A stretch of 64,000 nt of DNA from Massilia sp. NR 4-1 (lineage in GTDB: Bacteria > Pseudomonadota > Gammaproteobacteria > Burkholderiales > Burkholderiaceae_D): the NCBI RefSeq assembly GCF_001191005.1, contig NZ_CP012201.1, positions 1,302,001 to 1,366,000 of the forward strand, in the 5' to 3' direction. Positions within the stretch are counted from its first letter, which is position 1. Each line of letters starts with the position of its first letter. Below, one piece after another: positions 46,759 to 54,194 of the stretch. The position numbers and the translations under genes are program-made. The notes beneath the pieces are model-generated. The model was not told the DNA's origin. It did not search any database and saw nothing but the letters and a program-made list of their open reading frames with translations.

Positions 46759-48960
46759 ATGGAAATTAAGGTCAACTTTCTCGATAAGCTTCGTCTAGAG
46801 GCCAAGTTCGACGACTTCACGGTGATCGCCGACCAGCCCATCCGCTACAAGGGCGATGGCTCGGCGCCTGGTCCGTTCGATTACTTCCTGGCTTCATCGG
46901 CCCTGTGCGCGGCTTACTTCGTGAAGTTGTATTGCGTAACTCGCAATATTCCGACCGAAAACATCCGTCTGTCGCAGAACAATATTGTCGATCCGGAAAA
47001 CCGCTATCAGCAGATCTTCAAGATTCAGGTCGAACTGCCGGCCGATATCTCGGCCAAGGACCGCGAAGGCATTCTGCGCTCCATCGACCGCTGCACGGTG
47101 AAAAAAGTGGTGCAAACCGGGCCTGAGTTCATTATTGAAGAGGTCGAGAACCTGGACGCCGACGCCCAGGCGCTGCTGACCATGAGTCCATCCGCCGAGG
47201 CGAGCACCTATATTCTGGGCAAGGATCTGCCGCTGGAGCAGACCATCGCCAATATGTCGGGACTGCTGGCGGGCCTGGGCATCAAGATTGAAATCGCCTC
47301 GTGGCGCAATATCATTCCCAATGTGTGGTCGCTGCACATCCGCGACGCGCACTCGCCGATGTGCTTCACCAACGGCAAGGGCGCGACCAAGGAAAGCGCT
47401 TTGGCGTCGGCGCTGGGCGAGTATATCGAGCGGCTGAGCTGCAACCACTTCTATGCCGGCGAGTTCTGGGGCGAAGACATCGCCAACGCGGCGTTTGTGC
47501 ATTACCCGAATGAGCGCTGGTTCAAGCCTGGTCCTAAAGATGCACTGCCGGTTGAAATCCTGGATGAATACAGCCGCGAAGTCTACGATCCCGATGGTGA
47601 ATTGCGCGGCTCGCACCTGTACGACACCAACTCCGGCAATGTGGAGCGCGGTATCTGCTCGCTGCCGTATGTGCGCCAGTCGGACGGCGAAGTGGTGTAT
47701 TTCCCGACCAACCTGGTCGAAAACCTGTTCGTCAGCAATGGCATGAGTGCCGGCAATACGCTGGCCGAAGCGCAGGTGCAATGCTTGTCCGAGATTTTCG
47801 AAAGGGCGGTGAAACGCGAAATTCTGGAAGGCGAAATCGCCTTGCCGGATGTGCCGCAGGAAGTGCTGGCGAAATATCCGGGCATCCTGGCCGGCATTCA
47901 CGGTCTGGAAGAGCAGGGCTTCCCGGTGCTGGTCAAGGATGCGTCGCTGGGCGGCGTCTACCCCGTGATGTGCGTGACCTTGATGAATCCGCGGACGGGC
48001 GGCGTGTTTGCCTCGTTCGGCGCGCACCCAAGTTTTGAAGTGGCGCTGGAACGCAGCCTGACGGAATTGCTGCAGGGCCGTAGTTTTGAAGGCCTGAACG
48101 ATCTGCCTCGGCCTACCTTCGTCAGCAACGCCGTGACCGAGCCAAATAACTTCGTCGAACACTTCATCGATTCCAGCGGCATCGTGTCGTGGCGCTTCTT
48201 CAGCGCCAAAGCCGACTACGATTTCGTTGAGTGGGATTTTTCCGGTCAGGGCGAAAATTCGAATGCCGAGGAAGCCGCAACCTTGTTCGGCATTCTCGAA
48301 GAGTTGGGCAAAGAATCCTATATGGCGGTGTACGACGAGCTGGGCGCTACAGCCTGCCGTATCCTGGTGCCAGGCTACTCGGAGGTTTATCCGGTAGAAG
48401 ACCTGATCTGGGATAACACCAATAAGGCGCTGCTGTTCCGCTCCGATATCCTGAACCTGCATCGCCTGGACGATGACAGCCTGGAATCGCTGCTGGAGCG
48501 CCTGGAAAACAATGAGCTGGATGAGTACAGCGACATCGCCACCTTGATCGGCATCGAGTTCGACGAGAATACGGATTGGGGCCAACTAACGGTTCTGGAA
48601 CTGAAACTGCTGATTCATCTCGCCCTGGAGCAGTTTGAGGAGGCGCATGAGCTGGTGGGCGCCTTCCTGCAATACAACGACAACTCAGTCGAACGCGGAT
48701 TGTTCTACCAAGCATTGAATGTGGTGCTGGAAGTGATGCTGGATGACGATCTGGAGCTGGACGATTACGTCGTCAGTTTCCGCCGCATGTTCGGCGATGC
48801 GCGGATGGATGCGGTGATTGGCTCTGTAGAGGGCAGTGTGCGCTTCCACGGCTTGACGCCAACCAGCATGAAACTGGAAGGCCTGGACAGGCACCAACGC
48901 AAGATCGACAGCTACAAGAAACTGCACGTGGCACGGGCCAAGGCTGCGGCGTCCCGCTAA
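46759..48960 (+). CDS. ycaO: OsmC-YcaO fusion protein
   Basis: The first about 135 residues form an OsmC/Ohr-like domain (FDYFLASSALCAAYFVKLY with a conserved Cys, and DRCTVKKVV). The remainder is a YcaO domain with ATP-binding glutamates (KGATKESALASALGEYIERLS; QVQCLSEIFERAVKREIL) and a helical C-terminal tail (E. coli YcaO-like). E. coli YcaO supports RimO-dependent methylthiolation of ribosomal protein S12; fusion to OsmC is known in Gammaproteobacteria. No RiPP precursor or dehydrogenase is nearby, so a housekeeping role is more likely than peptide cyclisation. Confidence 0.88.
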   Translation: MEIKVNFLDKLRLEAKFDDFTVIADQPIRYKGDGSAPGPFDYFLASSALCAAYFVKLYCVTRNIPTENIRLSQNNIVDPENRYQQIFKIQVELPADISAKDREGILRSIDRCTVKKVVQTGPEFIIEEVENLDADAQALLTMSPSAEASTYILGKDLPLEQTIANMSGLLAGLGIKIEIASWRNIIPNVWSLHIRDAHSPMCFTNGKGATKESALASALGEYIERLSCNHFYAGEFWGEDIANAAFVHYPNERWFKPGPKDALPVEILDEYSREVYDPDGELRGSHLYDTNSGNVERGICSLPYVRQSDGEVVYFPTNLVENLFVSNGMSAGNTLAEAQVQCLSEIFERAVKREILEGEIALPDVPQEVLAKYPGILAGIHGLEEQGFPVLVKDASLGGVYPVMCVTLMNPRTGGVFASFGAHPSFEVALERSLTELLQGRSFEGLNDLPRPTFVSNAVTEPNNFVEHFIDSSGIVSWRFFSAKADYDFVEWDFSGQGENSNAEEAATLFGILEELGKESYMAVYDELGATACRILVPGYSEVYPVEDLIWDNTNKALLFRSDILNLHRLDDDSLESLLERLENNELDEYSDIATLIGIEFDENTDWGQLTVLELKLLIHLALEQFEEAHELVGAFLQYNDNSVERGLFYQALNVVLEVMLDDDLELDDYVVSFRRMFGDARMDAVIGSVEGSVRFHGLTPTSMKLEGLDRHQRKIDSYKKLHVARAKAAASR

Positions 48961-48971
48961 GGCGATGAAAT

Positions 48972-48995
48972 ATGGCCGGGCAGGGGCCCGGCCAT
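48972..48995 (+). terminator. Hairpin after the OsmC-YcaO gene
   Basis: ATGGCCGGGC and GCCCGGCCAT form a perfect 10-bp stem with an AGGG loop 11 bp after the stop. There is no U tract after it (TCAAAG), so it may be attenuating or Rho-assisted rather than a simple terminator. Confidence 0.5.
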
Positions 48996-49011
48996 TCAAA
49001 GAAGACTTCCA

Positions 49012-49320
49012 ATGAATATGAATCCTAAGCTGCTGTCGAACGAGGAATATCGGGAAACGCTGTATCCGAACATGGTCAATGTAACGGAGAATGCAGAGGA
49101 GGTCGTGGACCTGTGGGCCTATGCGGATCAGGTTATTGAAGACGCATATCACAGCTGTACGGCTTGGGAGTGGAGGGTCGGCCACATCTACGAAACGCCC
49201 GACGCAAAATATCAGCATATTGGCATTCCCGTCCCAAAGGATGATACCTATCTGGTGGTTATAGCGAACAAGCAGGAACGGAATGTCGTAGGGCATTACA
49301 TACTCGAACTTCGCGCGTAA
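49012..49320 (+). CDS. Hypothetical protein, 102 residues
   Basis: This acidic protein has no signal peptide or membrane segment. It ends in a beta-rich section (HIGIPVPKDDTYLVVIANKQ, then VVGHYILEL). I do not recognise a family. Base composition is a little lower in GC than neighbours. It lies between the YcaO gene and the dif-proximal recombinase. Confidence 0.5.
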   Translation: MNMNPKLLSNEEYRETLYPNMVNVTENAEEVVDLWAYADQVIEDAYHSCTAWEWRVGHIYETPDAKYQHIGIPVPKDDTYLVVIANKQERNVVGHYILELRA

Positions 49321-49397
49321 GATCAGACGCTGGGAACGTATCAAAAAGCCGGAATCGGCCAACTCTTTCAATCGAGATTACTCCTTATATTGTCGAG

Positions 49398-49445
49398 TTA
49401 AATAACTGTATGGGATACTGTATAATCCACTGTTCATATAAACAG
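49398..49445 (+). promoter_or_regulatory. SOS promoter with LexA box for the recombinase gene
   Basis: A consensus -10 TATAAT (49421-49426) with a weak -35 TTAAAT (49398-49403), 17 bp apart, is followed by CTGT-TCATATAA-ACAG (49430-49445), an exact match to the LexA consensus CTGT-N8-ACAG, with A/T flanks. LexA bound here would cover the start of transcription. Confidence 0.8.
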
Positions 49446-49473
49446 TATTTGTGCTCGAATATCCCGATTCTCG

Positions 49474-50640
49474 ATGAAGAAATTTGCACTGATCGACCTG
49501 GAACCAGCGACGGCGGCCGCATTCGGCGAAGGCGAGCGGCGCCAGGGGAATTTGACCGGCCTGCGAGATATTGCCGACGACGCCATCACAGACGCTTTGA
49601 CGGATAGCGAAATCGCCCGGGAATTCATTGGCCACGGCGAACTTGGCCCCAAATCGATCGCCAACACACAAAAAGAGCTATTTCGTTTCCTGACCTGGTG
49701 CCGTGAAGAAGCCGGCAAAACGCTGCGCATGCTGACCGTGGCTGACCTGAATGCCTACAAGGACTTTCTGAAAGAGCCGCCAGCGGACTGGATTTCAAGC
49801 ACCAAATGGCCGCGCAGCGATCCGCGCTATCGGCCATTCAGCGGGCCGCTGTCCGACGCCAGCCGGCGCCAGGCCATGATCGCCGTCAAGGGCTTGATGG
49901 CATTTGCCGAACAGACCGGCTACTTGCGGCGCGATCCTGGTGCCTTGGTCAAAAACGTCAAAATGCCGCACGTAAAGCGCGTGACGCGCTACTTGACCCA
50001 GCAGGCAATCTCCCTGGCCTTGGAAACGGTCAGCCAACGCGCCGCCACCACGCCAGCCGCTTTGCGCCAGCGTGCGCGCGACCGATTTCTGCTGCTGGCC
50101 TACGCCCACACCGGCGCCAGGCTCAACGAAATTGTCAGCGCCGATATGGGCGCCGTGTACACCGAAGGCAATGGCCGCTGGTGGCTGGACGTGATGGGCA
50201 AAGGCGGCAAACCACGGCGTCTGCCGGTTCCATCCGATTTGCTCGACGCCTACCGGTTGTATCGCCAAGCGTTTGAACTGCTGCCGCAAACCGTGCGTGC
50301 GGATACCACGCCGCTGGTCCTGTCGAGCCGAAGCAAAACGCCGGTACGAATTTCCGATGAGGCGGCATCGGATGCCTTGAAGGTTGTGTTCAGCGAAGCG
50401 GCGAGCGCAGCGGCCGCGCTGGGCGATGCGGATACGGCGGCGACATTGCGGCAAGCATCGACGCACTGGCTGCGTCACAGCATGCTGACCAACCACGCGA
50501 ACAATGGCGTACAGTTGAAGACGCTGCAGGAAACCGCCGGCCACGCCAGCATCGCAACCACGGCGGCTTATCTGCACAAAACCGACAATGAACGGCACGA
50601 CGAGATCCTGGCGTCCGTCAATGGCAAAAATATCGTTTGA
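49474..50640 (+). CDS. Tyrosine recombinase beside dif
   Basis: All catalytic positions of the family are present: Arg216 (HTGARLNEI), Lys243 or Lys246 (GKGGKPRR), His331-x2-Arg334 (HWLRHS), His357 (AGHASIATT) and Tyr366 (AAYLH). The N-terminal SAM-like domain is longer than in XerC/XerD (388 versus about 300 residues), with a Trp/Pro-rich insert around 101-125. It has a LexA-type promoter and stops 23 bp before dif, outside the prophage repeats. It could act on dif or on an older element there; it is not the usual XerC or XerD by length. Confidence 0.88.
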   Translation: MKKFALIDLEPATAAAFGEGERRQGNLTGLRDIADDAITDALTDSEIAREFIGHGELGPKSIANTQKELFRFLTWCREEAGKTLRMLTVADLNAYKDFLKEPPADWISSTKWPRSDPRYRPFSGPLSDASRRQAMIAVKGLMAFAEQTGYLRRDPGALVKNVKMPHVKRVTRYLTQQAISLALETVSQRAATTPAALRQRARDRFLLLAYAHTGARLNEIVSADMGAVYTEGNGRWWLDVMGKGGKPRRLPVPSDLLDAYRLYRQAFELLPQTVRADTTPLVLSSRSKTPVRISDEAASDALKVVFSEAASAAAALGDADTAATLRQASTHWLRHSMLTNHANNGVQLKTLQETAGHASIATTAAYLHKTDNERHDEILASVNGKNIV

Positions 50641-50663
50641 GGTGCTTGGCTCAGAAATGCAAA

Positions 50664-50691
50664 TGTTCGCATAATTTATATTATGTAAAAT
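50664..50691 (+). other. dif: Chromosomal dif site / left prophage junction
   Basis: TGTTCGCATAA (XerC arm) / TTTATA (central) / TTATGTAAAAT (XerD arm) matches E. coli dif at 24 of 28 positions (arm and centre order identical). It marks the replication terminus, where XerCD resolve chromosome dimers. The central region, XerD arm and the next CAC recur exactly at 58305-58324. Confidence 0.88.
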
Positions 50692-50711
50692 CACGTCGCG
50701 GCCTCCGAAGC

Positions 50712-51038
50712 CTAATTGGTGCAGTACGGGCATGGTTTGAACGGCTGTTTGTGGGCAGCACACTGGAGTCTGCAACAAGCTAAAAAGTCCAGAATTTCAC
50801 GCTTTGAGACGCCTGCCATGAGCAGGCGTTTTTTTTGCCTGGCGACAGCCCGATAGTGACTCCTCGCCCGGCCCTGGCCGAATCGGCCACCTCGAAGATT
50901 GCGGATATGCCAGTAGCTATTGCGGATCAGGCTAAAGGCCATGCGCAGTTCTACGGTGCTCAACTGGTCAAACGGGAAAAGCTCAAGTTGCATTCGTGCA
51001 ATATTAATGCAGCAGCCCGGGAAGCCGCCACCCCGCAT
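50712..51038 (-). CDS. Hypothetical phage protein with C-terminal cysteine cluster
   Basis: The frame encodes up to 108 residues from the ATG at 51038 (AGGGAA upstream), or 93 from the ATG at 50993. The body is basic (RNLRGGRFGQGRARSHYRAV) and the end has CCRLQC and CPYC, a possible metal site. A strong + strand terminator (50810-50836) lies inside it, which lowers confidence. Position at the phage end is typical for an accessory gene. Family not recognised. Confidence 0.45.
   Translation of the reverse strand: MRGGGFPGCCINIARMQLELFPFDQLSTVELRMAFSLIRNSYWHIRNLRGGRFGQGRARSHYRAVARQKKRLLMAGVSKREILDFLACCRLQCAAHKQPFKPCPYCTN
50810..50836 (+). terminator. Intrinsic terminator, + strand
   Basis: CGCCTGC-CATGA-GCAGGCG followed by eight T. 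In the integrated form no + strand phage gene ends here, but in the circular phage the repressor gene would stop at 50781-50783, 27 bp before it. Confidence 0.8.
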
Positions 51039-51044
51039 AATCAA

Positions 51045-51227
51045 ATTCCCTGGTAGAAAACGCGCTGGGGCTCTTCACCGGCTGAAATGTTTTGCAGAGC
51101 GCGAGAGCCTGCGTTGCTGCGCTGACTGTGACGGCCGCATCCAAATGCCGAAAACTCGCCAGCGATGATGGTCTATATGGGCCTTGCAGCCCATACCCCG
51201 CTACTATTGGCCGCACCTCGTCATAGG
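51045..51227. other. Phage intergenic region
   Basis: No supported gene. It contains a small inverted repeat (TGGGC-CTTGCA-GCCCA near 51179) and lies after the last structural gene cluster, where filamentous phages often keep replication or packaging signals. Nothing specific can be proved. Confidence 0.35.
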
Positions 51228-51497
51228 CTAACGTTGGCGCAGAAGTTGTTGACGCAGAAGACGCTCAATCACCTGGTCTTTGCTAATGTCCTTGAACCGC
51301 ACGAAGTTGGTCAGGCCGTCAAAAAGCTCCTTGGGTATTTCCACGGTCAGAGGAACAAGGCCAGCCGTAGACAGGCGCTGGCGTCGTTTGCGTTGGCGTT
51401 CGGCGTTTGACTTTGCCTCGCCGGTAATGGGACGGCCCCTGCCACGCTTGAATCCGCCCAGCAAATCAATGGTGCGATTATCTTCCGCTTGCCTCAT
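51228..51497 (-). CDS. Small DNA-binding protein (ribbon-helix-helix-like), inovirus
   Basis: The 89-residue protein has the basic motif GRGRPITGEAKSNAERQRKRR and a C-terminal LTVEIPKELFDGL...VIERLLRQQ, consistent with a ribbon-helix-helix fold. Related small proteins are common in inoviruses and small plasmids as replication or copy regulators. AGGAG precedes the ATG at 51497. It lies 51 bp downstream of the secretin gene. Confidence 0.7.
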   Translation of the reverse strand: MRQAEDNRTIDLLGGFKRGRGRPITGEAKSNAERQRKRRQRLSTAGLVPLTVEIPKELFDGLTNFVRFKDISKDQVIERLLRQQLLRQR

Positions 51498-51548
51498 GTT
51501 CAGCGCTCCTATTTTTCGTTACAAGTAACGGTAATTTGGTAAGTGGGA

Positions 51549-52808
51549 TTAAATCTTCTTCAGTTCCAAGACAAGGACGAGCTGCGATTTGCTGCTGCTC
51601 TTGCTCTTCGACAGGGAAAACGGCAAGAACGACAGCCCCGACTTGGTGTCGTCTTCCTTGAAGTCGTCCAGCCCGGCAATAACGACGACTTCGCCATCCT
51701 GCACGGTCAGCGAGGTGCGCAGCTCGCGCTTATTGAGTGTCGGCTGCGAGCTGGTGTCGCTTTTGACAAATGACGACACCTGCTGGAACACGTCAACGTC
51801 CACGCCCTCTTCCCGCACTACCGGCGAAATCTCAAGGATCGTGCCGGACTCCACGCGATCAAAGGATTGCTGCGTCGAACCGTTTTGATTCGTTACGATT
51901 GCACCCAGCACCGACACCTGGCTGCCTGATACCAGCCTGGCCGACTTACCGGACCTGACCAATTGCGACGGCGAGGTGACGACTTTGAATCGACCGTCTG
52001 TCTTGAGCGCGGAGGCCACGATATCAATGGAGCTGGTTTTGAGGCGGATAAAGTCGCCCAGCATGGCACCAGCTACACCGGCCCGAAATTTGCCGCCCAG
52101 CGCGGACATAACGAGGCTGAGAGCCGAGGCATCCGAATCCGAGCTGCCGACCTCGTACATATACGCCTTGACCATTACCTGGCCTGTCGGCACATCCATC
52201 TGAGCCAGCAACTTCTTAAGCCGTTCGACTTCCTTACCCGATCCAGAAAACAGTATGTAGTCATCGCCTGATGATCTGAAGGTGGAACTGATGGCCGGGG
52301 CCGCTGACTGACTGGTAGCCATAGGCGATGCTGTGGAAGCCTGCCCCTCTTGCTTACCACCCACGGTCAGAGCGCCACCAGGTGCACGCCGATTTGCGAA
52401 CACGCCTTTGACCAGAGGCGAAACCAGATCAACCAGATAGGCCGAATCTCTGTGCTTAACGCGGTACAGGAAGACGTCCCCATCCTCTTCCGCGATACGG
52501 TCATTTCGCTTGCAGACAACCATCACGCCGCCTTTATCCGCTGCCTCGTAACCGTGTTCGGCCAGCAGGGACGCGAATAGCGGGCCTGTAAGCGTCTTTC
52601 CCTTACCTCTGACCGAAACCACGCGCTCATCGTTTAAAACGTCGCTACAGAGCATATACGGCCGTTGGCTAACCTCTTTGAGATACAGGGAAATAGCGGA
52701 GCTGACCTTCACGGACTGGAAGTCGAAACTGTCCACCGGTTCAGGCGGTGCGCTGTTGGCGGACAATAGCCAGGCCGCCAGAGCGGCGCCAAGAATAAAG
52801 CGAATCAT
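51549..52808 (-). CDS. pIV-type phage secretin
   Basis: The 419-residue protein has a signal peptide (FILGAALAAWLLSANSA), N-terminal secretin domains (STAN/N1-like) and a C-terminal secretin core with EGTILEISPVVREE-like and VVIAGLDDFK motifs. It forms the outer-membrane channel through which the virion exits. ATG at 52808 overlaps the Zot stop (ATGA). A long GSGKEVERLKKLLAQMDVPTGQVMVKAY segment is the secretin signature. Phages like CTXphi borrow a host secretin, while this one brings its own. Confidence 0.85.
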   Translation of the reverse strand: MIRFILGAALAAWLLSANSAPPEPVDSFDFQSVKVSSAISLYLKEVSQRPYMLCSDVLNDERVVSVRGKGKTLTGPLFASLLAEHGYEAADKGGVMVVCKRNDRIAEEDGDVFLYRVKHRDSAYLVDLVSPLVKGVFANRRAPGGALTVGGKQEGQASTASPMATSQSAAPAISSTFRSSGDDYILFSGSGKEVERLKKLLAQMDVPTGQVMVKAYMYEVGSSDSDASALSLVMSALGGKFRAGVAGAMLGDFIRLKTSSIDIVASALKTDGRFKVVTSPSQLVRSGKSARLVSGSQVSVLGAIVTNQNGSTQQSFDRVESGTILEISPVVREEGVDVDVFQQVSSFVKSDTSSQPTLNKRELRTSLTVQDGEVVVIAGLDDFKEDDTKSGLSFLPFSLSKSKSSSKSQLVLVLELKKI

Positions 52809-53902
52809 TTGCCGCCTCCGACGATTGATTGCGGCCTGGCCTGCGCGCCGGACCAAGTGGTAACGCGCTGGCCTTCAATGTTGCCCACCATGAGCACGCC
52901 ACGGCCAACGAAGGCGGCGGGATTCTCATATCGTGCGGCGCCCTGCTCGTCCACTACCAACACCCAACGCTCGCCGCGTAGCCAGACCTCACCCGCGACA
53001 CGCATGCCCGACCGTGGTGCTGTAGATCCGCTACCTGGCACCTGGCCGCCAGCAGGAGCTGCAGCAGACGATCCAATCGCCGCGGCGGTGGCTTGTCCTT
53101 GCTGAATAGTGGCGGCAACGTCTCGCTCTGCGGTGTTCTTTTCCACCTGACGATGATAGACGAACGAAAACAGCCAAATACAGCCCCCGAGCAGCAGGAG
53201 CATGCCGACGGCGACCAACCACAGGCGGGGATTCTTGAGGACGTTCTGCCGCGAGTCGATGGCCTTTTCGGTGCCGGTGCCGCCGGTGTACGACTGGTAC
53301 AGCGGGAAGATGCGTTTATCGTAGCGCTTGACGTAGGTTTCGAATTTGGTCGCGCGCTGCGTCTTCCCACCCTCGTACATATCGACCCGGTACGACTTGT
53401 TCATGCCGATGCGTTTAAGCTTCGTCATCACGCAGGTCAGTTCGACCACGGCGCGAATGGAGCGGTTCATGTCCGTGATGCTTTGAACCATCATCGCCAC
53501 GTCGCACGACACCTTGCTTATCGGGTGGACGTAATGGCGGTGCATACGGAAGAACTGCATATGCTCCTTACTGATCTTTTCACCCGTCGCCCAAAAGCGC
53601 CAAGCCTCATCGATAGCTACCAGGTCACCGCCCTTAACCATGCTGGGCCGGTCTGGATCTTCCTCATCGGGAAAGAAGCCTGGCGCGATCACATCATCAT
53701 TCGAAACGTGCCGGACGTGGCCGAGCTTGTCGCGTTCAATGCCGTGCAGCTCATGCAGGTAGTCATGAATTTTTGCCTCGTTGATGCCAGCGATATTCGT
53801 CACCACGTCCCGCCCGGAAAGGATGGCAGGCAGCACCACCTCCGACACCACCTCGTATGATTTTCCCGATCCCATGACCCCGGTGTAAGCGTTGATTGCC
53901 AT
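52805..53902 (-). CDS. zot: pI / Zot-type assembly ATPase
   Basis: This 365-residue inner-membrane ATPase has Walker A GVMGSGKS (residues 8-15), Walker B LVAIDEAW, one membrane helix (WLVAVGMLLLLGGCIWLF) and a periplasmic tail. It drives phage extrusion together with pIV. ATG at 53902 is used because the P-loop follows directly. No separate pXI start is assigned. Confidence 0.93.
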   Translation of the reverse strand: MAINAYTGVMGSGKSYEVVSEVVLPAILSGRDVVTNIAGINEAKIHDYLHELHGIERDKLGHVRHVSNDDVIAPGFFPDEEDPDRPSMVKGGDLVAIDEAWRFWATGEKISKEHMQFFRMHRHYVHPISKVSCDVAMMVQSITDMNRSIRAVVELTCVMTKLKRIGMNKSYRVDMYEGGKTQRATKFETYVKRYDKRIFPLYQSYTGGTGTEKAIDSRQNVLKNPRLWLVAVGMLLLLGGCIWLFSFVYHRQVEKNTAERDVAATIQQGQATAAAIGSSAAAPAGGQVPGSGSTAPRSGMRVAGEVWLRGERWVLVVDEQGAARYENPAAFVGRGVLMVGNIEGQRVTTWSGAQARPQSIVGGGK

Positions 53903-53904
53903 GG

Positions 53905-54192
53905 TTAGCCGATCACCGGAATGCGCCGAATAATGAATCGAGTAACGAAAGCGGACAGGCATGCAGTAATCCCCACATCTACCCGGAACAGGTCAATGAA
54001 GTACCAGACGCCAGGAGCCTGCGCTGCAAATGCCGATGTCAGCGACGATGCGCCAGGCAGCATTGGCACAAGCAACTCAACAAATTCGGTGGTGATGAAA
54101 AACAGTGCGAAAAACGCAAAAAATTTGACAATCACCGACCGAAGCAGGAAGCCTAAAGCGCTAAACAGCGCCGATAACATGATGCCGAACAT
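53905..54192 (-). CDS. pVI-type minor coat protein (DUF2523)
   Basis: The 95-residue protein has three hydrophobic segments (FGIMLSALFSALGF, FFAFFALFFITTEF, VGITACLSAFVTRF), the DUF2523 pattern of inovirus pVI. ATG at 54192 has GAGGG upstream and starts 2 bp after the pIII stop. Confidence 0.85.
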   Translation of the reverse strand: MFGIMLSALFSALGFLLRSVIVKFFAFFALFFITTEFVELLVPMLPGASSLTSAFAAQAPGVWYFIDLFRVDVGITACLSAFVTRFIIRRIPVIG

Positions 54193-54194
54193 GG

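Noticed and set aside
46894..48585. 563-residue open frame opposite the OsmC-YcaO gene
   Set aside because: Antisense to a gene with convincing domains; no independent support.
46759..48960. YcaO gene as part of a peptide natural-product (RiPP) cluster
   Set aside because: No precursor peptide, dehydrogenase, protease or exporter is adjacent; the OsmC fusion and E. coli-like YcaO tail fit the housekeeping class.
50664..50691. The dif-like sequence as an ordinary AT-rich terminator or promoter of the recombinase region
   Set aside because: It has no hairpin with a U tract, its arm-centre-arm order matches dif, and the same core recurs exactly at the other prophage end.
51004..51216. 70-residue minus-strand frame in the phage intergenic region
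   Set aside because: It overlaps the start of the candidate 50712-51038 gene, has no ribosome site and no recognisable features.
53093..53860. 255-residue + strand frame inside zot
   Set aside because: Shadow of the zot gene, whose Walker motifs make the minus strand the coding one.
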